From contig JABMCL010000865.1 of assembly GCA_018857735.1 (NCBI GenBank), positions 62,001 to 126,000 on the forward strand: a stretch of 64,000 nt of DNA. The letters are read 5' to 3'. How positions within the stretch are numbered: the stretch's first letter is position 1; each line of letters starts with the position of its first letter. Both the position numbers and the translations under genes were made by a program. Source of the DNA: Alviniconcha marisindica (Eukaryota > Mollusca > Gastropoda > Provannidae). The notes under the pieces were generated by a model. It searched no databases and was not told where the DNA came from. It saw only the letters and a program-made list of their open reading frames with translations. Below, piece after piece: positions 23,001 to 59,035 of this stretch.

Positions 23001-24104
23001 TTGGAGTGAGAAAAAAAAATGCAAACTGGATTAAGGAATATAGTGAGGCATGTGATTCCATTCACAGCCATCTGTCATTTCAGTTTATGAAAGTGTTTGC
23101 ATTAAAAAATTGTTTATATGTAATTTGATATGCTAAAAGATCTTGCCTTTGATCTTTCAGAAACGAGTAGAATGTAATAAATACGGACATGTAGCATAAT
23201 TTTGAAGTTGTCATAATATTCCATTGTCCATGTCCGTCACCTGGGATAGCAAGTTTTTATTTTTGCTTTGCTTTTATTTTACTCTTTCCCCATTTTCATT
23301 TTGAAGCCGTTTTTGTTTGCTTTTTTCACACTGAGGTGCTTAGTACTAAAATCTGTTTCCTTCGCCAGCTTCAGTCTCTATAATTTGTGAGGACATTCCA
23401 GCAGAACTGTGCAAAATACCAAAATAGCCCTTCCAGGTAGAACCCTACCCCCACCCCACCCTTTTACTTTTTTTCCAAGCATATTTTTTGTGTGAGTGCA
23501 CAAAATTAATTGTAGTTTTCTCAAGCTGAGATAGTTGTCTTTTGTCACTCTTTGGTTGAAATTTTGTTGGATTTTTTTATGGTTTATAGAATATTTAAAC
23601 AAGACCCCTGTGGTTATGAAGATGCTTATGGCTAGAGTTTATTTACCCAGTATCTGTCTCAGTCAAACATTATGCCTGAAAGAAACAAAGCAAAGAAAGA
23701 AAAACAGTGAGGATTCTTGGTCTGGGTTCAGTTTTGCATAGGGAAGCAGTTTCAACAAGTGAAAGGTTCAGCCCAGTAAGTTATGCTACGAAATGAATTC
23801 TCTGCCATTTTTGATAGCCTTTTGCATTGAATCTAGTAGTGTACGTTTCCTGACAGTTGCACAGTAGTGTAACAAAAAAGAAAGAATAATGGGTTAAAAT
23901 ATAATGGTAAAAATCATCCCTTTTATTTAGACTGTGTGAACGAATGCTGCTGTAAAATCTCAGCTACAAGTACGAAGAATATGATTACAGTTTTTTTTTT
24001 TTTTACCTATTGGTTTAAATTATGACATGTTTGATTGGATGGAAGGTGGGACTGATGTGTTCATTCAGATTAACATTGAATCTACTTGTTGTCTTCAACG
24101 AACA

Positions 24105-24110
24105 AATAAA
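24105..24110 (+). promoter_or_regulatory. Candidate distal polyadenylation signal, zinc-finger gene
   Basis: AATAAA 15-20 bp before a GT/T-rich stretch (TTGTACTTTGTTCC). It lies about 270 bp from the opposing signal of the convergent gene. Confidence 0.4.
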
Positions 24111-24372
24111 CTGAAGAAACTTGTACTTTGTTCCAAATACTTACCGAAAGAAAGTGTGCATGTGCATGCATGGGTGGGTGTGTTGCTTTTAAATTAACAA
24201 ATTGCCCTCTTTGTTCTTTTAATCTCAATTTTTTGCCAAGGCAGTGTTTGTGTGCATGCGTATGGAGTGTGACCATAACAGTGTGTGTGTATATATCAGA
24301 GAGAGAGAGAGGTATGGGGGGGGGGGGGTCAAAAACACAACAACAAAGCATCTTGTCTGGAAATAGATTTCG

Positions 24373-24378
24373 TTTATT
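24373..24378 (-). promoter_or_regulatory. Candidate polyadenylation signal, ligase gene
   Basis: TTTATT on +, that is AATAAA on the - strand. It would give the ligase a 3' UTR of about 8.9 kb. Other TTTATT sites (about 27307, 29452, 32690) could end it earlier. Confidence 0.35.
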
Positions 24379-25439
24379 TACAAAGACAGGTTTATACTGG
24401 TAGCACTTCTGACTAATACGACAAAAATCACTGTACGTCCCGTCACGTGGCCCAAGGTGGCAAGCGGAAAAGCGAACACGTGCCACTGACCAGTGTGTTC
24501 TAAGTGTGTGAAAGAAAGAGAAAGAAAGACGGGAGCAGGAACAACGACCAAAAAAAGACCACTCCAAAAAAAAAAAAGGGGGGGAGGGGGGGGGAGAAGG
24601 AAAAAAGGAAGGAAAAAAGAATTGCACGCATGACTTGATTGGAAACAGCTGAGCCCCATCCTTTAGGAATGGATCCCTGCTAATGAACCTTACTGCTACA
24701 TAAAGAACCAGAACTCTGTAATTAACGCATCTCACCTGGCTCTCGCCTTAAGGACTATCACTGGCAAAAAACAGGTGGGGGGGGGGGGTGCTCAAAGGGT
24801 TAATCCCAACTTTTCCTTGGTTTTGCACAAGCTGAGAACAAAATGCAAAACCACAGCAACACTAGAACGTGCATATGTGAGCACCTTACAGATGTATTAT
24901 TATTATTATGTGAGGTCTTAAAAAAAACCACAACGCTGCTCATACAATTAATTTTTTTTAAACCGCCCCCCCCCCCCCCCCCCCCCCCCCCCCATCCCAA
25001 CAAAGAGCTAGAACACAAATATCAATGACAAAACAAGTGCCAGTACTACACTCTGTCTTTCATTCTTCTGCTTTTCCCCCTTTTTGGTTATGGTAGACAG
25101 AAAAGTGAATAAAACGGGTAAAGTCCTGAAAGTTGACAACTACACCCATACACCGTAGTTCCCAGAGGCTTATATGTCCACAATTTAAAACAAAAATCAC
25201 ATGTAGGTACATTTTTGATGCCAGCGTGAACCAGTGATGACCTCACGCTGAAACCACTGTTGGGGGTGGTGGTAGTGGTGGTGGGTCTTTACATCTCAAG
25301 AAGACCCATCCATTGCAGACTCAGACATGACGATCCTTCTCAACATTTCCGTCTTCAGTTTAAAACACACACAATCAGAACTGCCAGATTTTGTGACGGA
25401 TTCCTGAACCGAAACAAAAGCATGCCATGTAATACCAAA

Positions 25440-25700
25440 AGCCCTGGTGCATGGACACCAGTTGTTTTGGTGTATGGACATAACTCCAGTTATACTGGTG
25501 TATGGGGCCCAACACCAGTTCTTTTGGTGTATGGACATAACACCAGTTGTTTTGGTGTATGGGACCCAACACCAGTTGTTTTGGTGTGTGGGACCCAACA
25601 CCAGTTCTTTTGGTGTATGGACATAACACCAGTTGTTTTGGTGTATGGACTCTGCACCAGCTGGTTTGGTGTATGGACATAAGAACTGTCAAAGTACACC
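25440..25700 (+). repeat. 28-30 bp tandem repeat
   Basis: About nine units of ACCAGTTGTTTTGGTGTATG with two alternating fillers (GACATAAC and GGACCCAAC). Degenerate relatives continue to about 25930. Confidence 0.88.
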
Positions 25701-26024
25701 AGATGTACCACCAGCTGTCAGAGTACACCAGCAGTCCAAATGTCTGAAACACCAGCTGTCAGAGTACACCAGCAGTCCAAATGTCTGAAACCTAACACTA
25801 GTCCAAGTGTAACAGACATAAACAACACTAGTTCAAGTATATGTGTTATACAGTAAACCAAAGTGTATTAAACATAACATTAATCCAAGTGTATTAAGCA
25901 CAACACTAGTCAAAGTGTATGAAACATAACACAAAGGGCCCTATAGTTTATCCAAAAGAGCAATAACTGGATTGTAGCGTACTGTCAACCGCACAGGGTC
26001 ATCACCTCGGGACCATCAAACTGC

Positions 26025-26570
26025 GTCATAAGCAAATTCACATTTCAAAACTCTTCTCATATATATATATATATAAACCTTTTCTCAAGTCAGTCCACAA
26101 AACCAGTCCCTATGCAAACGTAAAAGAAAACATACATACACAAACACCAAACACAAATTTTACAAAGTGTTAGTCCTGTCAATATCACCCCTGCTAAAAG
26201 AGTACATACGTCTAGGACATGCTGGTATCGTCGACCATTCCCTCTAATTTACTGATACCAGATTAAAGATTTTTTTTTTTTTTTAAAGGAATAGGCAAAA
26301 ACCGTAAAAAGAAGAGTAATAAACATTATATAAATGTATAATGGCAAATATTAGTACCACAGGGCAGCCAGCTGCATATACTACCTATCAAACTAACTTT
26401 TAACCAAAACTGTTTGAACATTTTCCGGAAAAAAAGTCAGGAGAATGGACCACCAGCAGAAAAAGGACAGCACAGAAAGAGTAACAGGACTAGGCAGAAA
26501 AATGAGACAGGAGAGAGGAAAGAGGAATCAAATGACAGCCCTGAGATTCCAGACAGGGGGGAAACAATCG
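26025..26570 (+). repeat. Dispersed repeat family, copy A
   Basis: The 5' part (about 26025-26130) matches 46378-46463 and the 3' part (about 26165-26570) matches about 53985-54420, same orientation. Shared landmarks are TTTCTCAAGTC...CCACAAAA, TTAGTCC...CAATATYACC and ATGACAGCCCTGAGATTCCA. No ORF; probably a non-autonomous mobile element of unknown class. Confidence 0.75.
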
Positions 26571-27499
26571 GACGTCCCCAGCCTCCCTTGTGGGGTGGGG
26601 GGTGGGGGGTGAGTAAAATTTTGGACATGTGATAACAGGACTCTCTATCACTTTTCACAGCTTTCACAGGGAGATTCCTGCGACCTACATATGACAACAG
26701 ACCAAACCTACACTGATGAACAAATGCATCAAAACACTCGGAGAAATCAAACACAATTCAATTAGATTATACGTTGTTTTGAAGGGCTGATGAATCATGC
26801 GCATTTCTCATTTCATTTTAATATTTGGAATCATACATGCTTGTATCGTTTCTTTTTTTCAAATAGAAAATAATGATAAATTGTTTGCTGCACGCAAACT
26901 GCTCCAAAAAGCAAAGCCTCATGTTTAAGCGTCCACACATGCACGCAAATTCCGAGAACATTAACAGTAATCATCATGATAATCACAATCACAGTAAAAT
27001 TAATACTCTCAAAATAAATTATTAAAATCAATAATCATCATCCTAATCACAACACAAATGCAAAAGAAAGCACCTGACCCCCACCCGCCCCTAAACATAA
27101 AAAAAGGAGAGAAAAAAAATCTGTGATACCGTCATCTTGATTTTGTACAAAGGAGAAGAAGAAGAAAACACAAGCGATGAAACAACCTGAGCAGCGTGCA
27201 AATAGGCCAAGTCCCAGAACACAGTGATCAAAGTACATCAGTGTCGCTTATCTACCACTCACACACAGGGGAACAGAACAGAGAAAATCTTGTTAAAAAC
27301 CAATTCTTTATTTATTGCTTCACTTCTCTCTCTTTCTCTCTCTCTCTCTCTACTCATTCATTTTCAAAAGATCCAGCTTTTGAAAAAGGGGTATGACCAT
27401 AACATTTGCGTGCGTCTCGTATTGCCCCCTCAAAATGAGTTTTCTTTTTTAAACTTCTGCGTGTTTTGATCTCTATTCACTCATTTATTTTTGCACAGA

Positions 27500-27935
27500 C
27501 TTTACTGTTTGTCCCCAGTACATTAGTTCAAAATCTGAGGACACCAAGCCCCAAATCGCTGTCCCTAATACACTGGTTCAAAGTCTGTGGACACCAAGCC
27601 CCAAATCAGTTTGTCCCTAACACATCAGTTCAAAATCTGAGGACACCAAGCCCCAAATCAGTTTGTCCCTAATACATTGGTGCAAAATCTGTGGACATCA
27701 AGCCCCACATCAATCTTTGTCCCTAATACGTTCGTTAAAAATCCCAGGACCCCCCCCCCCCCCCCCCAAGCACTGTTTGTCCCTAATGCGTTGGTTCAAA
27801 ATCTGTGGACACCAAGCCCCACATCACTGTCACTAATATGTCAGCTTGACATCTGAGGACATCGCACCCCAGAACACTGTTCGTCTGTAATACGTCAGTT
27901 CCGAATCTGAGAACATCAAGCCCAACATCATCATC
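27500..27935 (+). repeat. 45-bp tandem repeat
   Basis: About nine units of TGAGGACACCAAGCCCCAAA plus TCAGTTTGTCCCTAATAC, interrupted by a poly(C) tract near 27749-27768. Confidence 0.88.
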
Positions 27936-28225
27936 ATCAGACATCACAGCCGATGCCCTGACTGTATTTTTTGTGACAGGAAATCAAGGTAACTCATCTC
28001 CACCCACCCCCCACAACCCCACCCCAACCAGAGAGGCAGCAGCAATGGCGTCATGCTACCCAGTTATTTATTTCATTTTTGAAGAGTTCCTTGACACAAC
28101 CAGGGTGTTCTGGGAACTAAAGGCAGCCTCCAGCCGGAGGAGGGCCAGCCCCTACAGCACCCACTGCCCTGTCCACTGTACCACTGCCGGCCACACCCTG
28201 AATGAGCCCTGCGCTTCACTAGGCT

Positions 28226-29310
28226 GTGTGGCAGCAACACTCCACCCACACACAGCCCCCTCACTACTGCCGGCTCTCACCCAGCTGCTCAAAACTCAAC
28301 AGGCTGTGGGACGGCAACACTTCACCCACACACAGCCCTTTCACTACTGCCTGCTCTCACCCAGCAGCTCAAAACTCAACAGGCTGTGGGACGGCAACAC
28401 TTCACCCACACACAGCCCCCTCACTACTGCCTGCTCTCACCCAGCTGCTCAAAACTCAACAGGCTGTGGGACGGCAACACTTCACCCACACACAGCCCTT
28501 TCACTACTGCCTGCTCTCACCCAGCTGCTCAAAACTCAACAGGCTGTGGGACGGCAACACTTCACCCACACACAGCCCCTTCACTACTACCTGCTCTCAC
28601 CCAGCCAGCTCAAAACTCAACAGGCTGTGGGACGGCAACACTTCACCCACACACAGCCCTTTCACTACTACCTGCTCTCACCCAGCTGCTCAAAACTCAA
28701 CAGGCTGTGGGACGGCAACACTTCACCCACACACAGCCCCTTCACTACTACCTGCTCTCACCCAGCCAGCTCAAAACTCAACAGGCTGTGGGACGGCAAC
28801 ACTTCACCCACACACAGCCCCCTCACTACTGCCTGCTCTCACCCAGCTGCTCAAAACTCAACAGGCTGTGGGACGGCAACACTTCACCCACACACAGCCC
28901 CCTCACTACTGCTTGCTCTCACCCAGCTGCTCAAAACTCAACAGGCTGTGGGACGGCAACACTTCACCCACACACAGCCCCCTCACTACTGCTTGCTCTC
29001 ACCCAGCCAGCTCAAAACTCAACAGGCTGTGGGACGGCAACACTTCACCCACACACAGCCCTTCACTACTACCTGCTCTCACCCAGCTGCTCAAAACTCA
29101 ACAGGCTGTGGGACGGCAACACTTCACCCACACACAGCCCCCTCACTACTGCCTGCTCTCACCCAGCTGCTCAAAACTCAACAGGCTGTGGGACGGCAAC
29201 ACTTCACCCACACACAGCCCCTTCACTACTACCTGCTCTCACCCAGCTGCTCAAAACTCAACAGGCTGTGGGATGGCAACACTCCACCCTCACACAGCCC
29301 CTTCACTACT
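28226..29310 (+). repeat. 80-bp satellite-like array, about 13.5 near-identical copies
   Basis: Unit landmarks are AACAGGCTGTGGGACGGCAA and CACCCACACACAGCCC; the period is exactly 80 bp in most copies (28301, 28381, 28461). Copies differ at only a few positions (CAGCTGCTC versus CAGCCAGCTC, CCC versus CCTT). The long frames open here on + are by-products of the array. Confidence 0.95.
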
Positions 29311-32221
29311 GCCCACTCTCACCCACACCAGCTGCAAGTCTTCAGGCCTCTCTGCTGCCATCAAAACCATCTGTTAAAACACCCCTAAAAATCTCACAAC
29401 CTGGCAAAGAAAGAACTGAATCCAACAATTTTTAAAGCTTGCCGCCTGGGTGTTTATTGAAAAACATTTCTGCAACAATCATACCTAAACAGTTTTTTAA
29501 AGACTGACCAAAAACACGCACTTTCACCAGTTACTACACAGTATCTCTCCCTTTCCAATACTATCCACAAGAATTAAATCCAACAGACCTCATCCCATCT
29601 GATGTTCCCCCTCCATTAAAAAAAAAAGAAAAAAAGAAAAAAAAAGGACATCCCACCTCATAATCAGTGACCATAATAAGCAAGTCAATTCTGACCTGAA
29701 ACAACAACATTGGAGCCAGATGGACATCTTTTGTTAATACAGAGCAGACAAAAGAGGGTGGCTAATCACCAAATCACGGTAAATTATGGTGAAACAAGTA
29801 CTGGAGAATGTGGAGCATAGCCAGACAAGAGCACGGTCAGGGAGAACCACCTCCCACCACCACCCTGAGAACTTGCGGGTAACACTATTCTCCTTTGTGT
29901 GCATTCTCATCAAAATACCAGTCCTTGACGCATCAAACGGTTCTAAGGTTGTACAAACCAAACAAAGAAGTGAAAATATAAAGGGGCGGGGGACGTGTAA
30001 GACCCACAAAGGGCGAATACTGGGATCATCTCACATTAAGTCTATTGCAATTCCTGTACTGCATAAAATCCATATGCAACTGTTACTTTCCACATATCAA
30101 ATGGTTTCCATTTTTGTTTGTTTGGTGGACGGGTGGGGTGGTGGAGGGTAGGCACAGATTTCTGTTTTCTTTGGAACTAATGGAAGGGGGGGAGGGGGGT
30201 GCGGGTGTGAGAGGGAGGGGTATAGGCACTGAATGAATTCATTTTAACAGAGAACAAAATATGACCAACTGATAGGCCAGGTACATCAACCCCCTCCTCC
30301 TCCTATGTCTATGTATTTTGACTGTTCGCTTCAAGCTATCTATGCACTCAGGAAAGCCCATATGTGCTCCACCCTCTCTCACATAAATTTCCCTAGCACT
30401 GCCTTAGAAACAGCTCCAACGCTGCTCTGACTGACAATGGCCATAACCATTATCACCACACGGTGAAAATACACTGACCTGCACGTTCTTAGGACCTGAC
30501 TTTGTAATGCTGAACAAGAGAAAAACTGCCTGTGAAAATACAACTCCAGTTTTTAAAATGGATGGCCTAGCAGTAATCATTACACAGACTTCCATTTTTT
30601 TTATGCCATTCATGAAAGGATGTTCCTGTACACTTTGTTTACAACACACACACACAAAAAGTTTTCACTGTGTCAGTATCGGAACTGAGGTGACCTCGTA
30701 ACAATGTTAGAATTGTGCACAGCACAGGCCACAGCTCAGTCCACCACACCACTGATCTGTCTTCCGCACTGCTGTACAATGATCACTGTCTCGTGGGGAA
30801 GAAACATACCTTGTAATCTTATTCAATCATGATCAGCTCTTGCCGGCACTGCCCAGAGCGGATCAATACTGCACCCGATCCGTCAGACAGCACTGCAACT
30901 AAACTTCATGCATGCGCATCAAAAGTCATGCATGTCTGTTTACAAGGACACCTCCGTCCCCGCCCACCCAATTTCCACACACACACATACACACACACAT
31001 TCTCCCCGCCACCCCCCCCCCTCCCTCCCCATGCAAAGGCCACCATGCTGTGTGGTGCTCTCAGTGGAAAGAGAACCTCAAAACTGAACCCCCTATCCAA
31101 GTACTTACTGAATGTAAAAAAACAACAATCGGAAACACACACACACAACAAACTGTACACACTGATACAGTGAGAAAGGAAGAAACAAATCACCAATTCC
31201 CATTGTCAACTGAGTCAAAACACACTCAACAAATCCTCATGAAGCACTGTACACTGTACAGCAAGGTTTGTACAGAGAGCTTAGAGCGTAACATTACCTG
31301 TTACACCCAGGTATCTACATCTTCAAGTCCGTTTATATCACTTACATCCCATACAAAAAAACACACAAGAAAACAACAATTATCATCACCTTAAATACAA
31401 CCGGTAGTCAGCTGAATCAAACATATGCTACAAAACATTTCAAGAATTCTTCACAACTGCGTTGACTGCTTGCAGCCAAAGCGCTGGCCATCATAGATTC
31501 GACAGACAGCGCCACATGTTGGTGAAAAACCTGCAGGCAACTTTGAAGGACAAATATCGCTCCCCTGGAACCTCAGTCAGAGGTGAAAAGCAGGGGTCTT
31601 TCTTTCTTTTGGTTGTTGTTTGCATAGGTAAGCCTGATCCTTCCGGTCATTCCTGAAAGTGTCTGACCACCAAATTAGCCCCTGTTACAAATCTGCCTTC
31701 GTTTTTTCCCCCCCAGCTTTGGGCAACGAATCAAACTCAATTAACCAAAGAATACCGGGCAACAACACAGACGTAACAACTCAGAATGTACAAACAGTGG
31801 CTTCTGATCAGTCGGAACCAATCACACCACACAACTCATGTTGCATCAGTTACATGTGTAAGTACTGTGACGACTAGCAGAAAGAACAAAAACTCCGGAT
31901 CACTCAAAAAGGAGGTAAGAGAGAGAGAGAGAGCACTCCAGACTAAACAACAAAATATTGCCCCCCCCCCCCCCCCCTTTTCCAAAGTAACAATCCCAAA
32001 GCAACTGAAATCATTCATACACATGAAACAACACTTTGTTGTTTGACAGTCTACACAACATTTTGGTCTACGTTTGCCAGCAATTTTCTTTGAAAGGCAT
32101 CTTCATACAAAAATACAGCAGGTTCAAAAGCAATACTAATTTTTTTATTTTTAAATCCACTTCTTTTTCCAAACTGCACCAATCATGATAAAAAAGACAA
32201 TAATTTATGAAGAGATGGGGA

Positions 32222-32505
32222 ATTCAAACCCTGATTCATTTTCTTGTTGACATCTTAATTCTCTTGTATTAATTCTGTTTCATGGTGCTAAAACCAAATG
32301 AAAATATTACGGGTTTTCAAACTCTGATTCATTTTCTTGTTCACATCTTGATACTCTTGTATTCTCTTTCATGGCGCTAAAACCAAATGAAAATATTAGG
32401 GGTTTTCAAACTCCGATTCATTTTCTTGTTGACATCTTAATTCTCTCATATTAATTCTGTTTTATGGTGCTGAAACCAAATGAAAATATTATGGGTTTTC
32501 TCAGT
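32222..32505 (+). repeat. About 90-bp tandem repeat, three copies
   Basis: Units start with CTGATTCATTTTCTTGTT at about 32231 and 32323 and a variant at 32411, each ending in AACCAAATGAAAATATTA. Confidence 0.88.
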
Positions 32506-33275
32506 CATTCGGCAATAGTGCATCCACAGCCCAAACCCAACTCCTAATATATAGGCCACGATGTACTGCACTCTGCAAGCGACACTCAAACAAGACAGAC
32601 AGTTAAAACTTTTTTTAATGTAAAAACAGATGACTTTTTTTTTTTTTTTAAAGCAGACCCTTTAAGAAAAAAGAAAAAAAGGCCCATCTCCACTGCCTTT
32701 TATTGATAACTTCATCTGATTTTTGTCACACAGACTATGCATTGTATGCACAGACCATGATAGCTTCATCATCAAATTCACCTTCAGACCTTTCACAAAC
32801 ATCAGTTTTGGCTAAAGATCTGATTTAAAACTAAGAAGCATGAACAGACACATGCATAAACACATGATAGTAGAGTGACAGAGAGAGAGAGAGAGAGAGA
32901 TAGATATGAACACAGGCATACATAAACAGTTCTACACTTTCTATTGCATCGCTTGCTTTAAGTTTCATCTGTCCCTTACCCGGAAGAGTTATTACATGAA
33001 CATTCATCGTCTCTCTTCCTTCCAAACCACCTGTGGATGCTGGGAAGGGGGCGGCATCTCGCCTGAAGCAGAGCGAGTCTCAGGAGGAGAATCCCAGTAG
33101 CGACCACGCCCTCTCACACCGTGCATCCACCTCACAAACTCCACGCACACTCCATAGACTGACTGACCCTCCCTCCTCTTGCAAATGGCGGCACAACAAA
33201 AAGTGTTCCTGAAGATCACAGTGATTGGCTGAAGCATGTACGAGGGACAACGGCTGATGCGCCTCGCCCCCCCCC

Positions 33276-55820
<22,545 letters not shown>

Positions 55821-55847
55821 TGTCTAGACTCGCGCTATGCACATTCC
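55821..55847 (-). other. 5' UTR part of ligase exon 1 with a short upstream ORF
   Basis: An acceptor TGTTGCAG at 55848-55850 indicates an upstream noncoding exon. The 27-nt leader holds an upstream ATG (55842-55844), six codons in frame with the main start and closed by TAG, which could damp translation. Confidence 0.65.
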
Positions 55848-57060
55848 CTGCAACACAGTTTTAGAAAACCCATAAATGTCAGCAACACACATTTCCTGAA
55901 AGTGACATGGTCCAATGAATCACAGTAAACACTGAAAACACCACTGATTATCTTGTCTTCTCCGCAAATTCTAAACCTTTGATAACTTCCATTTTCAATC
56001 CAGATTACATCAATACAATCAGCTAAAAAAAAAAGTGCCCTGTGACTGCACTAGACATTTTTCGGGGTGGTGAAAGTGGTTCATGGAACAATCACTGTGC
56101 AACTGGTCAGATACACTTTTGTCTATGCTAGAGCTCTACTAGCTTCCCTGTCTAGAACACACACACACACCACGCAATCTATCCCGACGCTTTTTAGTTT
56201 TCTGAGAACTGGTCAAATAAAATATCACTTATCAGCCAGTATGTCTGACTGATTGTTGATTTTTCTCTCTCTGGTATATGCTGATCTTAACCAGTAAAAT
56301 ACCAGAAATTACCGGTTAACGTGAACTATGTGTGCCCATAGCATAACATAATAATAATGATTACAAGACTGATGTACAAACAGGACACAACCAAACCTGA
56401 CAACAGACAGAAAAAAAAGTAATGCAAAATGGGACATGAGCAACAGACAACTAATCAGCCAAGTATGCACAGACCAAGTCTGGCAGTTTGTTTCCCCACA
56501 GGTCAACAGGCAGTCACTGACTCATTCATATGTGTAAAAAATAATAATAAAAAAACACAAAAAAAACACAGAAATCTTCTCTCTCTCTCTCATTCACTTA
56601 TGTATGAAATACTGAAAACAAAGTGAACTCCCAATAAAACTAGTGGTGGTTTGAATGTCATTCAGCTATGTGTCACAAATGAATTGCCTGTAGATAGATC
56701 CCCCATGGAATTAATAAAATCTATTTATATATATAACCTACCGAGTTCCATCACTCACAAGTCACATATTATGCGATGCACATTTGTGGGGTCATGAGAG
56801 ACCTGCTGGCAGACAATCCAACCATTTTTATTCACTACAAAGTGTGTTGTCTTTCTAACTCCCCATTAGACAGAAAAACACCAAATTAGTCCTCAAACAT
56901 TTTGATACATTAGGGAAAATTACCCAGGTTGGCTCTATGGAAAAACTTGCTGCCATTGGTGGGGTTCACCCATCTCGGGTCAGTAGCAAGACTGAGGTAC
57001 AGCACCCACTTTTTTGTGATAGGTTTCCAATAATGTGAAAAATATGCATGAGAAACATTA

Positions 57061-57105
57061 TGTGTGTGTGTGTGTGTGTGATTGAGGGAGAGTGTATATA
57101 TGTGT

Positions 57106-57166
<61 letters not shown>
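57061..57166 (+). repeat. (GT)n microsatellite
   Basis: Two GT runs separated by ATTGAGGGAGAGTGTATATA. Confidence 0.95.
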
Positions 57167-57167
<1 letters not shown>

Positions 57168-58954
57168 TGGAGACAGAGAGAGAGAGTAATATTGTTTAAT
57201 TACACTTTACAGATGCTTGTGTAAATATTTACTTTTCAATGCTGTGAAAATAATCTGTTGTGTGTGTTTTTTAGCCTTTGTAGCCGTGTTAAAATATTAG
57301 TCTGTTGTTTATTCTATCTCCTATTGTGCACCGTAAGACAAATTTCCTTGTAAACTTGTACTGGGACAATAAATATTCTGATTCTGAAACAAGCTACAAA
57401 CAATTCTAGAACTTGTGCCAATTCTGCAACAACACTGGTCTCGAATCAAGAAGTACTTTGTATTCATACGAGAAATCTATTTGTGGAAAAGACAACCCAC
57501 GATTTCCTTTGTATAGGGAGTTTGAACACTTGCCCCATGATCACTGGCACACAAAACCAATGTAAGAGGAAGCTCTTTTGTTCCCCTGCAGTTCAACTCC
57601 GCAACAGGGCATGATCAGCCATCTGAACTGTCTTGGCCATTCTGTATGGTTTTACCAGGGTAGCTGTTTGATTAGGACTCAGTGGTGGGTATAGATCAAG
57701 CCATGTGCACACCAGTGTGTCTGGTTGATGATAGCAGTGGTGTGAGCATGTAGGCTGGGATGGGTGTGGGTGTGTATGTGTGTGGGTATCAGGTGGGCTA
57801 GTGGGGTATGTTTTCTGCTGTGATAATTTGTAATATAATGGATTTTCTTTGTTGACTTTTAATATCCAGTATGTCTATTACTATCAGTTTAAATGTTTCT
57901 GACGTTGATCTGCTGTTCTTTGCTTTTTTTAATTACTAAGCCTGAGTAGTTAGCTGAATTGCCCTGTGACTTCAGTGTGAGGGATGATTAAAGTATACTG
58001 ACTTGACCAGACTTCCTGTCCAAACTGATGAAGACAGACAGCATTAGCAGCCATAGAGACATGACAATGTAGAGATGGTTTTGGTTTGTTTACTCTTGTC
58101 AAGTTGCAATGTTTTTAAAGGCTCATCTTGGTATTAGATTTTTTATTTTTTTTATGTCATAACCTTTAGTTCTTTTTTTCTCTGCTCAGTAAACAATAGT
58201 TTGCAGCTTGGAAAATATGCCAGGATCAAAATGGAACTGTAATACTGACCTATATAGTATAATGGATACCTGAAGGGAAAAAAAGAGAGACAGAAAGAGA
58301 GACAGAGACACAGAGAGAGAGAGCCCAAGAATGCTGTTCAGCTTCAGTTCAAAAGCCAACTATTTGTTTTGATTTTACAAAGCATATTAAGAAAATTGTG
58401 TGTTATTTCTAGCACTATTCAACACTATTCCTCATTATTTCTAGTCTTTCTCAGTACTCTCTGGCAGCTGTCCACCAGCTAAGGTTATGGCCAAGAGCAA
58501 AACCTTTGGTGACCTCATGCAAAAGTTCTCTATAGTACTGCAAACAGCAACCAAAAATCCCCACCCAGCAAATACAACCCCTCATATCTGACTTTAATGG
58601 ACTGTGTAGTGTTAGTGCCTCTGTGCACATCCTAATATTCCTGTACATGTCTATGTCTGTCTGTGTTATTATTAGTGCGTGCGTGCGTGTGTGTGTGAAA
58701 GCAATGTCCGATGACACAGACACATGCAAACATGTTATATAATATTAATACTCAAAGCAAAATCTATACATGTGCTACCAATATCTTACATCAACCAGTA
58801 CGCTAAATATCTATATAATACCAGAAGGAAAAGAATAACTGACACTAGGGACCATAACTTTCACTTATCAGGCATGAGACAGTCTGTATCACACTTCACA
58901 GGTCAGCAGTCCACCACTATCCAACCCAACACACTACTGAAGGCCACCCATATT

Positions 58955-58961
<7 letters not shown>

Positions 58962-59028
<67 letters not shown>
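58962..59028 (+). repeat. (AT)n microsatellite
   Basis: About 33 uninterrupted AT/TA dinucleotides. Confidence 0.95.

Positions 59029-59035
<7 letters not shown>

Larger units (their letters stand above)
17049..24125 (+). other. Probable long 3' UTR of the zinc-finger gene
   Basis: After the stop at 17048 about 7 kb follow with no credible coding exon on either strand. The sequence is AT-rich and mostly unique, unlike the introns, which fits a long 3' UTR. Candidate AATAAA signals lie at 21654-21659, 23176-23181 and 24105-24110; alternative polyadenylation is possible. Simple repeats lie at 17552-17620 (CT) and 19740-20070 (CA). The true 3' end is inferred. Confidence 0.5.
24360..33275 (-). 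other. Probable long 3' UTR / downstream region of the ligase gene
   Basis: No coding exon is recognisable on either strand. It contains a 28-30 bp array (25440-25700), a 45-bp array (27500-27935), an 80-bp array (28226-29310), a 90-bp triplet (32222-32505), a dispersed repeat (about 26025-26570) and many homopolymers. Whether all of it is transcribed cannot be seen from sequence. Confidence 0.4.

Noticed and set aside
27973..29435. Frames of up to 471 codons on the + strand
   Set aside because: All are generated by the 80-bp array, which lacks internal stops in its three phases. The same peptide repeats appear in all frames.
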